From Candidimonas nitroreducens (GTDB lineage: Bacteria; Pseudomonadota; Gammaproteobacteria; Burkholderiales; Burkholderiaceae_B): a DNA stretch of 64,000 nucleotides. The DNA lies in contig NZ_NJIH01000007.1 of the NCBI RefSeq assembly GCF_002209565.1, positions 186,001 through 250,000 on the forward strand. Reading direction: 5' to 3'. The translations under genes and the position numbers were made by a program. Numbering within the stretch: the stretch's first letter is position 1; each line of letters begins with the position of its first letter. The notes under the pieces are model-generated. The model searched no databases. It was not told the origin of the DNA and saw nothing but the letters and a program-made list of their open reading frames with translations. Positions 47,554 to 56,332 of this stretch are shown piece after piece.

Positions 47554-49113
47554 TCACCCCCTGTGCGGGCTTCGGGTCGCGAGTACTTCCCAGGCATCAG
47601 CGACCCAATCGCACAGTATGGCGCGCGTCTCGCGCGGGTCGACGATATCGAGAATGCGAAATGCCTCTGCTGTACGAAACGGCGAGCCAAGGTTCAAGAA
47701 CCGTTGTTCTATTTCCTCGCGCTTAGCCAGCGGGTCAGGTGCAGACTCGATTTCGGTGCGATAAGCGGCCGACACGCCACCCTCTATCGGGATCGATCCC
47801 CAGCGAGCTGAAGGCCACGCAATACGGTGGTTCAATTGGGGGAAGTATTTTGGGGCATGCATCCCACCAGCCATTCCATAGCAACGGCGCATGATCACGG
47901 AAAACCAGGGTACCCGGCTTTTTTCCACGGTCGTCAATACACGCACGGCAGCCAGCAAGGTTCCGCGGGCCTCAGCGTCAGGCCCCGTCTCATTTCCCGG
48001 TTGATCGACGAAATTGATGACCGGCAGCCCGAATATCTTGCAGAGATTGATATGCCGCTCAGATTTATACGCCGACACCGTCGTCATCGCTCCACCCGCA
48101 ACTCGAGGATCACTGCAGAGTATCCCGACCGGATAGCCATCGATCCGCGCCAGCGCCGTGATCACGGAGCCGCCATGCCACCGCCCAATCTCAAAGATGG
48201 AGTCCTGATCACAAATCGCGGCCAGAATTTTGCGGGGATCGTATATTTTCCGGCGATCATGGGGAATCGCATCGGCCAACCAGTCCTCCACCCGCTCCGG
48301 CGGGTCTCCGGTTTCGACACGCGCGGGCCGCTGGTTGACATTGCGGGGCAAATAACTGAGAAATCGGCGGGCTTGCGCAAAGGCATCCATTTCGTCGACC
48401 GCCTCATTGTGGACTAGACCGCTTCTACGATGAACCTTGTATCCACCCAGATCGTTCTTCTCGATATTGATTCCATATGCCTGCTTGACGACTGGAGGCC
48501 CAGCAGCAAACACCTGGGACTGATCGCGCACCATGACGGAAAAATGCGAGAGCAGAACCTTCATGGCCCCCAACCCGGCACATGATCCAAGCGCAATGCC
48601 CACCACCGGCACATGATCCAACAGACTCACCGCGGGCCAGGTCGGATATCCTGGAATCTTGCTGCCGCCCTGCTGCTCCAGCAACTTGACACTTCCCCCG
48701 GCGCTGTCAACCAATCGCACTAATGGTGCGGACAAAGTCATCGCCAAATTTTCCGCATAGATCCATTTTTCAGAAATCGTGGATTCCGACGATCCGCCGC
48801 GAAGCGTGTAATCGTCCGCGGCTACGACTACTTTCCGCCCCTCTATTTTGCCTACGCCAAATAACGCGTTTACGGGTTTCATATCCATGAAGCGCCCGTT
48901 GCTGTCGTAGACACCCTTTCCGGCAATCCTCCCCATCTCCCGGAAGCTGCCCGGATCGACGAGCACATTCATGCGTTCGCGAGCATTCAGACGACCCTTT
49001 TCCTTGTGCCTGCGCAGTGCCTCTTCTCCGCCCATTGCGGCCGCCAATACGCGACGCCTGTGCAATTCTTCGAACTCTGACTTCCACTGCTCGCCGTGAT
49101 ACTCAAACTCCAT
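47554..49113 (-). CDS. Acyl-CoA carboxylase carboxyltransferase (beta) subunit
   Basis: A 519-residue carboxyltransferase of the propionyl-/methylcrotonyl-/geranyl-CoA carboxylase family. Landmarks include K-G-R-L-N-A-R-E-R, G-S-C-A-G-L-G-A, D-S-A-G-G-S-V, and near the C-terminus F-V-D-Q-P-G-N and M-R-R-C-Y-G-M-A-G-G. It moves the carboxyl group from biotin to an acyl-CoA. I cannot tell alpha- from gamma-carboxylation. The ATG at 49113 lies 40 bases after the CoA-transferase stop. Its acceptor is presumably made by that CoA-transferase. Confidence 0.93.
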   Translation of the reverse strand: MEFEYHGEQWKSEFEELHRRRVLAAAMGGEEALRRHKEKGRLNARERMNVLVDPGSFREMGRIAGKGVYDSNGRFMDMKPVNALFGVGKIEGRKVVVAADDYTLRGGSSESTISEKWIYAENLAMTLSAPLVRLVDSAGGSVKLLEQQGGSKIPGYPTWPAVSLLDHVPVVGIALGSCAGLGAMKVLLSHFSVMVRDQSQVFAAGPPVVKQAYGINIEKNDLGGYKVHRRSGLVHNEAVDEMDAFAQARRFLSYLPRNVNQRPARVETGDPPERVEDWLADAIPHDRRKIYDPRKILAAICDQDSIFEIGRWHGGSVITALARIDGYPVGILCSDPRVAGGAMTTVSAYKSERHINLCKIFGLPVINFVDQPGNETGPDAEARGTLLAAVRVLTTVEKSRVPWFSVIMRRCYGMAGGMHAPKYFPQLNHRIAWPSARWGSIPIEGGVSAAYRTEIESAPDPLAKREEIEQRFLNLGSPFRTAEAFRILDIVDPRETRAILCDWVADAWEVLATRSPHRG

Positions 49114-49153
49114 GATGCATTCCCCACTGTGTTCGAAAATTTGGCACCGCGCC

Positions 49154-50398
49154 TCACGCGTTGGCCTTGACAACCCCTGCCTCGATCAAATCATCGATCG
49201 CATCTCCATCGAGGCCCAGCTCCTTCTGCAATACAGCCCGAGTGTCGCTGCCGAGTTCGGGGCCAGTGAAGCGTATCGCCCCAGGAGTCCTGGATAAGCG
49301 CGGCACGACTCCTATTTGGGTCGTATCCCCAAGCTCGGAATGAGGCACGGATTCAAGCATGCCGCGGGCCCGATAATGGGGGTCTTCGAATATGTCGGCA
49401 ATCGTGTATACGCGGGATGACGGGACGGCCGCGCTCTCCAGCATTTCAGCAAGATCGAGCACGTCATAGCCGCGAGTCCATGTAGAGATGATCTGATCCA
49501 AAGCCAGCATGTTGGCTTTTTCGCCGCGCAACCGGATAGTTGCGAATCGCGGATCCCGCACAAGCTCGGGCTGCCCCATCGCTTTTAATAGACGCTCGAA
49601 GGTCGCGTTACTGTTGGCTGCGATGAGAATGTAGTTGTCGTCGCGGGTCGGATATAAGCTATTGGGGGCCATCGATGGCAAATTCGGCCCCTGACGAGTA
49701 GGCACTTTTCCGAGCTTCTGATAAGCCGGCACCAACGGCTCGAGCTGGGTAAATGCGGTTTCATAAAGAGCGACGTCCACAACCTGACCGAGGCCGGTCG
49801 CATCGCGGCTACGCAACGCTCCGAGCGCTCCGAACGCGGCATATACCGAAGTCAGATAGTCGGTAGTGGCAAGGGCAACTCTGGCCGGCGGCCTGTCGGG
49901 GTCTCCGGTCATGTGCCTCACACCAGCCAGCGCTTCGCAAATAGCACCATAGCCGGGCCGTTTGGCATAAGGCCCATCTTGCCCAAAGCCGCTGATTCGT
50001 ACATAGATGACGCCCGGATTCACTGCCGACATCTGCTCATACCCCAGCCCGAGGCGTTCGAGCACTCCAGGACGATTGTTCTCCAGGACGATATCGGCCT
50101 TCGACATCAGCGCGAACGCCAGTTGCTGCCCCCTTGAAGACTTCAGATCTATGGAGACTGATCGTTTGTTGCGCAGTACGGAGGCGGCATAGAGCGAGAT
50201 GTCTCCGACATGGCTTCCAAGTTGGCGCACCGAGTCTCCTTCGAGAGGCTCGATCTTGATTACATCCGCACCAAAATCACCGAGCAGGCGGCCACAGGCC
50301 GGGCCAGCCACCGTGTTGCAGATCTCAATCACCTGGACTCCGCTCAGCGGCAATTTCCGCTCGAGCTGGTGTGTGTTCTTAACTCCTACTTCTCTCAT
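49154..50398 (-). CDS. Class III CoA-transferase (CaiB/BaiF/Frc)
   Basis: A 414-residue class III CoA-transferase. Landmarks: I-E-I-C-N-T-V-A-G-P-A, K-I-E-P-L-E-G-D, R-N-K-R-S-V-S-I-D-L and nucleophile Asp180 (A-T-T-D-Y-L). It heads the operon with the carboxylase genes, so the activated acid is probably carboxylated next. The ATG at 50398 follows GGAGG; the frame continues upstream without similarity. The promoter region holds the TTGTTAACAA dyad. Confidence 0.93.
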   Translation of the reverse strand: MREVGVKNTHQLERKLPLSGVQVIEICNTVAGPACGRLLGDFGADVIKIEPLEGDSVRQLGSHVGDISLYAASVLRNKRSVSIDLKSSRGQQLAFALMSKADIVLENNRPGVLERLGLGYEQMSAVNPGVIYVRISGFGQDGPYAKRPGYGAICEALAGVRHMTGDPDRPPARVALATTDYLTSVYAAFGALGALRSRDATGLGQVVDVALYETAFTQLEPLVPAYQKLGKVPTRQGPNLPSMAPNSLYPTRDDNYILIAANSNATFERLLKAMGQPELVRDPRFATIRLRGEKANMLALDQIISTWTRGYDVLDLAEMLESAAVPSSRVYTIADIFEDPHYRARGMLESVPHSELGDTTQIGVVPRLSRTPGAIRFTGPELGSDTRAVLQKELGLDGDAIDDLIEAGVVKANA

Positions 50399-50815
50399 GC
50401 ATTCCTCCAGCTGTGACGCACCGATTGCCACACAGATCAATTATATTTTTTAACAATGATTTTGTTAACAATAACACAGTCGACTTATGGAATCAATGCA
50501 TTTCAAGAGCGACAAGCCTGAAACGCAAGGGCTCCGCGCAGATGCGTGACCCACGAGCGAGCCGTTCTCCAGGCGACGCGAAGGCCCCTAGGGATAAGCA
50601 CGACTGCCAAACAGGGAGGAATGGGGTTCGAGGCCACGGAAATAGGCCAACGAAACAGCCGGCGCAAAGGAAGCGGAGTCGCTCCGTCCACGCGCCGCAA
50701 GCACGGCGGCGCTACGCACAGGCGTGCGGAGCGCGCCGGCGGCTTAAAGATGCTTTCTTATTGCCCGCGACAAGCGCTGGTCATTGCAGGCCAGCCGGCT
50801 ACGAGAGCCGGAACC
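50399..50815. promoter_or_regulatory. Control region of the CoA-transferase/carboxylase operon
   Basis: A 417-base gap between the GntR/FCD stop and the CoA-transferase start. The 75 bases nearest the CoA-transferase are AT-rich and carry the operator candidate. The rest is GC-richer and has no supported gene; short ORFs such as 50546-50947 run into the GntR gene in antisense and look spurious. A rightward terminator for gntR is not evident. Confidence 0.45.
50450..50471. promoter_or_regulatory. GntR operator candidate TTAACAA-N5-TTGTTAACAA
   Basis: A perfect 10-bp palindrome TTGTTAACAA (50462-50471) preceded by TTAACAA (50450-50456), so two overlapping dyads are possible. It lies 52-73 bases before the CoA-transferase ATG. 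The half-site TTGT...ACAA fits the general T-G-T...A-C-A layout of GntR/FadR-subfamily operators. Related sites occur upstream of gntR (51599) and of the Bug gene (57386). Confidence 0.55.
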
Positions 50816-51550
50816 TTAGCTCTTTCCGGAATCATCGAGCGCAGAAACCATGGCCTGCCACGCCTCTTTCATACGCAATTGGGACAACTTCTCCGCAAGA
50901 TCAGCATCGCCAGTTTTAGCGGCTTCGTACCCCTGTTTCCACAGTAGAAACGAGCGCTTTCTTCTCTCTTGGGAGCGCAGCCCGAGCTTTGAATAGCGCA
51001 GTGTTTGCAGCGATAAGGAAGTGACAATGTTCGCCAAACGTTTACTTTGCGTCAGCATCGCGGAATTCAGAGACGCGCGGAACACCGTTTCCGCATAACG
51101 GGTGGCATCTTCGAGAGTATCGCCCAACATATGCTCGAGCTGCTCTATGGTGCGTTCCAGAAGGTTCAGGTATTCCGCACTATGAGAAGCAACATTCTTG
51201 CGCGCGACCATCGACAAAAGGCTTGCCCGGATCTCGTATATTTCGGCTAGCTCTGTCGAGTTCAAGCTGGTCACGGTTGCCCCACGACGAGGGTGCAGCT
51301 CGACAAGTCCTTCCCGCTCAAGAATGCGCAATGCCTCGCGAATGGGGCCTCTGCTCACCTGGTAGCGCTCGGCAAGCTCTTGCTCGGGAAGCGGTGTGCC
51401 GTCCTCGATAGCGCCCGCGATGATGCGATCTCCGATTTGCGCCGCTATTTGCTCAGAAAGCGTCAATGTAAGAAGCTGCCGCCCCGAAAACAGACGGGCT
51501 TCAACCGCCCCTTCCATATCCAGCAGCGCCAAGCCAGAAGATTCATTCAT
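50816..51550 (-). CDS. GntR-family (FadR/FCD) transcriptional regulator
   Basis: A 244-residue regulator. Winged helix: L-P-E-Q-E-L-A-E-R-Y-Q-V-S-R-G-P-I-R-E-A then L-R-I-L-E-R-E-G-L-V. The C-terminal helical part fits an FCD domain, which often binds metal and an organic acid. The ATG at 51550 has AGGTG upstream; a GTG three codons earlier is also open. It lies in the middle of the cluster, between fadB-like and CoA-transferase genes, and is likely to control both flanking units. Confidence 0.9.
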   Translation of the reverse strand: MNESSGLALLDMEGAVEARLFSGRQLLTLTLSEQIAAQIGDRIIAGAIEDGTPLPEQELAERYQVSRGPIREALRILEREGLVELHPRRGATVTSLNSTELAEIYEIRASLLSMVARKNVASHSAEYLNLLERTIEQLEHMLGDTLEDATRYAETVFRASLNSAMLTQSKRLANIVTSLSLQTLRYSKLGLRSQERRKRSFLLWKQGYEAAKTGDADLAEKLSQLRMKEAWQAMVSALDDSGKS

Positions 51551-51598
51551 GTCTTGCACCTGCCTTTGAACGCACTCTACTGTTTATCAACCCAATTC

Positions 51599-51608
51599 AG
51601 GTTAACAA
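51599..51608. promoter_or_regulatory. GntR operator candidate upstream of gntR
   Basis: AGGTTAACAA matches TTGTTAACAA at 8 of 10 positions. It lies about 50 bases before the gntR ATG, in the 94-base gap after the fadB-like gene, and suggests autoregulation. It is the weakest of the three sites. Confidence 0.35.
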
Positions 51609-51644
51609 GCAGATTGTAGCTTATCTATATGCTCGGCTCACCCT

Positions 51645-53732
51645 TCACGTATAAAACCGCTTACCGGAACGAACCATGTTCTCCAGCAATGCCGCAGGCT
51701 TCCAATATTGGTCGCCATGCACTACCTGATATTTCAGCAGCGCCTCGTAAACGACCGGCAGCCCGATCTGATCGGCATAAAACAGCGGCCCCCCCAGAAA
51801 TGCAGGAAAGCCATAGCCCTTCAGCCATACCACGTCGATATCTCCGGGGCGATCTACGATCCCCTCTTCGAGCAACTTGGCGCCCTCGTTTATCATCGGG
51901 TAGAGGCACCGCTCGAGGATCTCCACATCTGAAATTTGCCGTCGCTCAATGTTTCTTTTTTTTGAGTGATTGACGATAAGCGCTTCAATCTCCGGATCGA
52001 CAGAGCGATGACGATCCGCATCGTAGCGATAGAAGCCTGCCCCCGTTTTCTGTCCGAACCGGCCCAATGCATGGATCTGATCCAAAATATCGCACGCCCG
52101 CTCGCGCGATGTCAGGTTTGCAAGGCGAGATTGGCGGTTTAGCCAACCGACATCGACGCCCGCCAAATCACTCATAGCAAACGGCCCCATCGGAAAGCCG
52201 AAGTCATAGAGCACCTTATCGATCTGCTGTGGAGTCGCCCCCTCTTCCAGCATGAAGTAGCTTTCACGTGTCCGCTTCGCAAGCATTCGATTACCCACAA
52301 AACCGTCGCATACCCGAACCATTACCGGGGTCTTGCCGATTAGCTTCCCAATTTTCATGGCGGTTGCACATACCTGGGGCAGCGTCCTGGCGCCGCGCAC
52401 ATTCTCGAGCAGAGGCATGACATTGGCGGGGCTGAAAAAGTGCATGCCCAGCACATACTCTGGGCGCGCGGTGGCGTCAGCAATCAGATCGATGTTCAGG
52501 TACGACGTGTTCGACGCAAGGATTGCCCCGGGCTTGCATATTTGATCCAGCATGCGAAAAACCTTTTGCTTCACCTCTAGTTCTTCGAAAACGGCCTCAA
52601 TTACAAGATCTGCCTGGGCGAGTTGATCGTTCGACACCGACGGCCGGATCAATGCCACCCGCTTGTCCATTTCGGCTTGAGACAAGCCACCGCGAGCCAT
52701 GGTTCGAGCATAGTTCTTGCGTACCAATGCCATGCCGCGCTCTAAGTTGTCAGCGTTTGCCTCGACCAGCATGACGGGAACCCCTGCATTGGCGAAACAC
52801 ATGGCAATGCCCGTGCCCATCGTCCCCGCACCAACCACGCCGACCAAATCGATCGGCAGAGTCCCGATCGCCGTCTTTGCCCGCATATCGGGAATTTTCG
52901 CGGCCGCGCGCTCCGAAAGAAATGCATGGCGTTGCGCCTTGGACTGGGGCGAAGCCGCAAGCTCCAGAAACATGGCACGCTCGCGTTCCAGGCCTTTCTT
53001 GAAAGGCAGTTCGGTCGCAGCCCGAACAGCCGCAATACAACGCAACGGGGCGATATATCCTCTACGCTTGCGTTCGACTGTCTCGACATATGCCTCGAAG
53101 ACACTCTGATCCGAGGGCTCGCAATCCAACATGCTCACCCTGCGCACCGGCTTGCCCGAGGCGACAATGCCCCGGGCAAAATCCAGCGCGTGGGCCTCAA
53201 GGCCGCCTGGTGCCAGCTCGTCGACAAGGCCAAGTACCAGCGCCCTCTGGGCGGAAACCACGGTTCCCTCCACGATCATCTCCAGCGCGGCTGACACACC
53301 TATAAGTCTCGGCAGCCTCTGCGTCCCTCCCGCCCCGGGCAACAACCCCAGCTTGACCTCCGGAAGCCCCATCACGGCATCCGGGGATGCAATACGAAAA
53401 TGGCAACCCAAAGCCACCTCCAGCCCGCCACCCAAGGCCGTTCCTTGTATGGCAGCGATGACCGGCTTTGACGAGCGTTCAATTACATCGATTACGTCCA
53501 GCAGCAATGGCTGCCGCGGCGGCTCTCCAAATTCGCGGATATCCGCACCGGCACTGAAGCCGCGCTCTCCGCCAATCAGCACCATTGCCTTGATCCGCGT
53601 GTCCTGCTCTCCGCGGCATATCGCCGCCGCCAACCCGCTACGTACCGCTTGCGAGAGCGCATTGACTGGAGGATTTTCAATTTTGATCAGCGCGATTTCT
53701 CCACGCGCGTCGAACGAGACTGATTCGGCCAT
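51645..53732 (-). CDS. FadB/FadJ-like enoyl-CoA hydratase / 3-hydroxyacyl-CoA dehydrogenase fusion
   Basis: A 695-residue bifunctional beta-oxidation enzyme. The N-terminal crotonase domain has the oxyanion loop A-L-G-G-G-L-E-V-A-L-G-C and both catalytic Glu residues, Glu105 and Glu125 (L-P-E-V-K-L-G-L). From about 298 comes the NAD-binding G-A-G-T-M-G-T-G-I-A and the dehydrogenase motif H-F-F-S-P-A-N-V. It hydrates an enoyl-CoA and oxidises the 3-hydroxyacyl-CoA. The ATG at 53732 follows AGGAGG. Its partner thiolase-like gene lies 102 bases upstream. Confidence 0.95.
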   Translation of the reverse strand: MAESVSFDARGEIALIKIENPPVNALSQAVRSGLAAAICRGEQDTRIKAMVLIGGERGFSAGADIREFGEPPRQPLLLDVIDVIERSSKPVIAAIQGTALGGGLEVALGCHFRIASPDAVMGLPEVKLGLLPGAGGTQRLPRLIGVSAALEMIVEGTVVSAQRALVLGLVDELAPGGLEAHALDFARGIVASGKPVRRVSMLDCEPSDQSVFEAYVETVERKRRGYIAPLRCIAAVRAATELPFKKGLERERAMFLELAASPQSKAQRHAFLSERAAAKIPDMRAKTAIGTLPIDLVGVVGAGTMGTGIAMCFANAGVPVMLVEANADNLERGMALVRKNYARTMARGGLSQAEMDKRVALIRPSVSNDQLAQADLVIEAVFEELEVKQKVFRMLDQICKPGAILASNTSYLNIDLIADATARPEYVLGMHFFSPANVMPLLENVRGARTLPQVCATAMKIGKLIGKTPVMVRVCDGFVGNRMLAKRTRESYFMLEEGATPQQIDKVLYDFGFPMGPFAMSDLAGVDVGWLNRQSRLANLTSRERACDILDQIHALGRFGQKTGAGFYRYDADRHRSVDPEIEALIVNHSKKRNIERRQISDVEILERCLYPMINEGAKLLEEGIVDRPGDIDVVWLKGYGFPAFLGGPLFYADQIGLPVVYEALLKYQVVHGDQYWKPAALLENMVRSGKRFYT

Positions 53733-53834
53733 TCCGGCCTCCTGGAATCAACTGGATCTATCAAAAGACGCGTGCAGGGGGTGATGCGCACATACCCCCG
53801 CACACGCCTGTGCGGCGCATGATGAATAAAGCAC

Positions 53835-54986
53835 CTAAAGGGTCATGCCCGTACCGAAAATTGCCGTGGCCTGGCTGGAAAGAGGGCCGCCATTTCCATG
53901 CGCCAGCCCGACTTCGGCACCAGACACCTGGCGCTGACCGGCTGTTCCGCGCAACTGCCTTACGGTTTCTATGATGGTAAATACGCCGTACATGCCTGGA
54001 TGATTGCAAGAGAGGCCACCGCCATTGGTATTGACCGCCAGTACGCCTCCCGGAGCCAACGCGCCATTCTCCACGAACCGCCCCCCTTCCCCTTTGGGAC
54101 AAAATCCCAAGTCCTCTAAAAACAGTATGGGGTTTATGGTGAATGCATCGTACAGCTGCAGAACATCGATATCCTTCGCCGACAAGCCCGCCATCTCATA
54201 GGCCCTGTGCCCGGACTCGACTGCGGCAGTCACCGTCAGGTCGGGCATCGACGATATCTGCCGATGAGACGTAGCCACGCCCGCCCCCAGTAGGTACACG
54301 GGCTTATTTGGGAAATCCCTAGCTTTATCGCTGCGTACCAGTATTACTGCGCCCCCGCCATCCGTGACCAGGCAGCAATCCCGCACAGAAAGTGGATCGG
54401 AAACGAGTCGCGACGACAGTACATCCTCTATGGTCAAAGCTTGTCGCTCGTACGCTGCTTCGTTCAACTGCGCCCATTTTCGCGCTGCGACCGCAACCTC
54501 AGCCAATTGGCGGCGCGTCGTCCCATATTCATGCATATGCCTGGCTGCCGCCAACGCATATCCGCCGATAGGGTTTCGCGGTTGATAAGGCTCTTCCCAA
54601 ATCTGGGGCTCCGACAGCGTGGCCAGCTTTCCACCCGCAGACAACTGATTAGATCCATAGCATATGCAGGCGACAGAACACAGGCCCGCGTCCAAAGCAG
54701 CCATTGCGGGAATCAGATGCTCTACGAACGACGAACCGCCAATGTTGGTGCCATCCATATAAGCAGGGTGGATTCCGAGGTATTCGGCAGCGGACAGCGC
54801 AGGCATGAACTGCGACAGTGTCGCCGCGAAGAGACCATCAATTTCCGACACCGAGATACCGGCATCCGACGCGGCGGCCAGCACGGCTTGGGCCAATTGA
54901 TCCAACGAGCTGAATCCCGGGCTATTCCAGCCAGCCGTCGTCCCAATCCCTACGACAGCAGCCTTGCCTCGCAACGAATGCGCCAT
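53835..54986 (-). CDS. Thiolase-like protein without the N-terminal catalytic Cys
   Basis: A 383-residue protein of the SCP-x/lipid-transfer thiolase-like group. The fold is clear (L-Q-L-Y-D-A-F-T-I-N-P-I, then N-T-N-G-G-G-L-S-C-N-H-P-G), but the site of the acyl-accepting Cys reads I-G-G-S-S-F-V (about 82-88). Such proteins next to a DUF35 gene are known as retro-aldolases of steroid side chains (Ltp2 type) or as the thiolase of benzylsuccinate degradation (BbsB type). It overlaps the DUF35 stop by one base (TAATG). It could cleave the product of the fadB-like enzyme by aldol rather than thiolytic chemistry. Confidence 0.9.
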   Translation of the reverse strand: MAHSLRGKAAVVGIGTTAGWNSPGFSSLDQLAQAVLAAASDAGISVSEIDGLFAATLSQFMPALSAAEYLGIHPAYMDGTNIGGSSFVEHLIPAMAALDAGLCSVACICYGSNQLSAGGKLATLSEPQIWEEPYQPRNPIGGYALAAARHMHEYGTTRRQLAEVAVAARKWAQLNEAAYERQALTIEDVLSSRLVSDPLSVRDCCLVTDGGGAVILVRSDKARDFPNKPVYLLGAGVATSHRQISSMPDLTVTAAVESGHRAYEMAGLSAKDIDVLQLYDAFTINPILFLEDLGFCPKGEGGRFVENGALAPGGVLAVNTNGGGLSCNHPGMYGVFTIIETVRQLRGTAGQRQVSGAEVGLAHGNGGPLSSQATAIFGTGMTL

Positions 54987-55402
54987 TACATGTTGCTCCT
55001 GGTGTCGTTATCCGATAGTGCGACCGCCTGCCTGAAAACAACCACCGGCTCGCCACCCTGTTCCACAATATCTGCACGAACTCGCATCCCGATGCGAACT
55101 TCTGCAGGGTCGATATCTTCGACCCGACTCATCATCCTGCCGCCTTCGTCCAGATCGATGAGGGCTAAGTTGTAATTTCCTCCGCGCTCTGGCTTGCGAT
55201 GGACAACTGTCGTGGAATAAACAGTGCCAGTGCCCGATGCCTCTATCCACTCCAGGGTAGACTTGCCGGAATACGGCGAAATCACACGGGGATAAAAGAC
55301 ACCATTTCCTGTCACCGAGCAGCGCTGGATCATAAAATGCCCACGTCGGAGCATGTGCTTGAAATAAGCTGCAGGAGCCATCGTGTGCTCATCCTCACCC
55401 AT
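54986..55402 (-). CDS. DUF35 OB-fold partner of the thiolase-like protein
   Basis: A 138-residue protein: N-terminal helix A-A-Y-F-K-H-M-L-R-R-G-H-F, a degenerate zinc-ribbon region (Q-R-C-S-V-T-G-N-G-V-F-Y-P-R), then the OB-fold acyl-CoA-binding domain (G-T-V-Y-S-T-T-V-V-H-R and I-G-M-R-V-R-A-D-I). The normal zinc ribbon has four Cys; here only one remains, so zinc is probably not bound. DUF35 proteins bring the CoA ester to their thiolase-like partner. The ATG at 55402 follows AAGGAGG; a longer frame from a TTG at 55432 is less likely. Confidence 0.9.
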   Translation of the reverse strand: MGEDEHTMAPAAYFKHMLRRGHFMIQRCSVTGNGVFYPRVISPYSGKSTLEWIEASGTGTVYSTTVVHRKPERGGNYNLALIDLDEGGRMMSRVEDIDPAEVRIGMRVRADIVEQGGEPVVVFRQAVALSDNDTRSNM

Positions 55403-55437
55403 TACTAATACCTCCTTCCATTCGTTCACCAAGGCTT

Positions 55438-56280
55438 TTAGAAGCCATATAAGACGGTGGGATTGTCAACTAGCAATTTTCTGCGCAGGCCTTCCTCCGG
55501 CACCCATTCGCATATCAGCCGTAATAATTCTGCATAGGCGGGGATAGGCCCCGCGTGATTCACATGCGGCCAATCGGAACCCCAAAGCATTCGGTCAGGG
55601 CTCTCTTTCATCAACAATTGCGCCATGTCCCGAACATCGGCATAAGGCAGCTGGCGCTCGCCGGAGCATCGCATAGGCGCAGACAATTTCACCCAAGTCG
55701 TTCCCTTGGCAGCCATGCGCAAGAGACACTGGAATGGAGCGCTTTGTACTCCCAGTGCGGCGGGGATCCGCCCCATATGGTCAATAACCAGCTGGCAGGG
55801 CAAGTCCGCCACAAGTCCGTCCAGGTCGAGTATCTGCAGGTCTTCCACCTGTATTTGCAGGTGCCAGCCCAGCTCGGCAATGCGAGCAATCAGTCGGCTG
55901 TCAAACCCCTCCACTCGCTTTCCCACGTACGAATACCTAACACCCCGTACACCAAGAGCATCCCATTGTTCCAACTCGGCGTCAGTGGGTATACCAACCG
56001 GCTCAGTAATGATTCCACGCAGCCTGCTCGGATATTGCCTCAGTGCGTCGAACGTGCGCCGATTATCGGGGCTGCTGACTGCCGCGTTGACCACGACCGC
56101 CTTCGAGATACCTGCCGCATCTTGAAGAGCAAATAAATCTTCCGGGCAGGCATCGGGAATTTCATACCGTGGAGTTTCAGGAGGAGGATACTTTGCGAGC
56201 GGCCCATAAAAGTGAATATGCGTATCGCAAGCGCCGTCCGGCACGGCAACGCCGACGACTTCCATTTGGCTAGCAATCAT
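55438..56280 (-). CDS. Amidohydrolase resembling 2-pyrone-4,6-dicarboxylate lactonase
   Basis: A 280-residue metal-dependent hydrolase of the amidohydrolase-2 family. His21 and His23 (C-D-T-H-I-H-F), His168 (I-D-H-M-G-R) and Asp236 (G-S-D-W-P-H) match the active-site layout of LigI-type lactonases. Such enzymes open lactones of aromatic ring-cleavage pathways, although decarboxylases share the fold. The ATG at 56280 follows GGGTGG; the next ATG at 56265 is possible. The DUF35 start lies 35 bases downstream, so it is in the same operon. Confidence 0.9.
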   Translation of the reverse strand: MIASQMEVVGVAVPDGACDTHIHFYGPLAKYPPPETPRYEIPDACPEDLFALQDAAGISKAVVVNAAVSSPDNRRTFDALRQYPSRLRGIITEPVGIPTDAELEQWDALGVRGVRYSYVGKRVEGFDSRLIARIAELGWHLQIQVEDLQILDLDGLVADLPCQLVIDHMGRIPAALGVQSAPFQCLLRMAAKGTTWVKLSAPMRCSGERQLPYADVRDMAQLLMKESPDRMLWGSDWPHVNHAGPIPAYAELLRLICEWVPEEGLRRKLLVDNPTVLYGF

Positions 56281-56332
56281 CTACACCACCCATCGTACGC
56301 GCCACAATCGTGCTCCCTTGCCTTCTCCCGCG

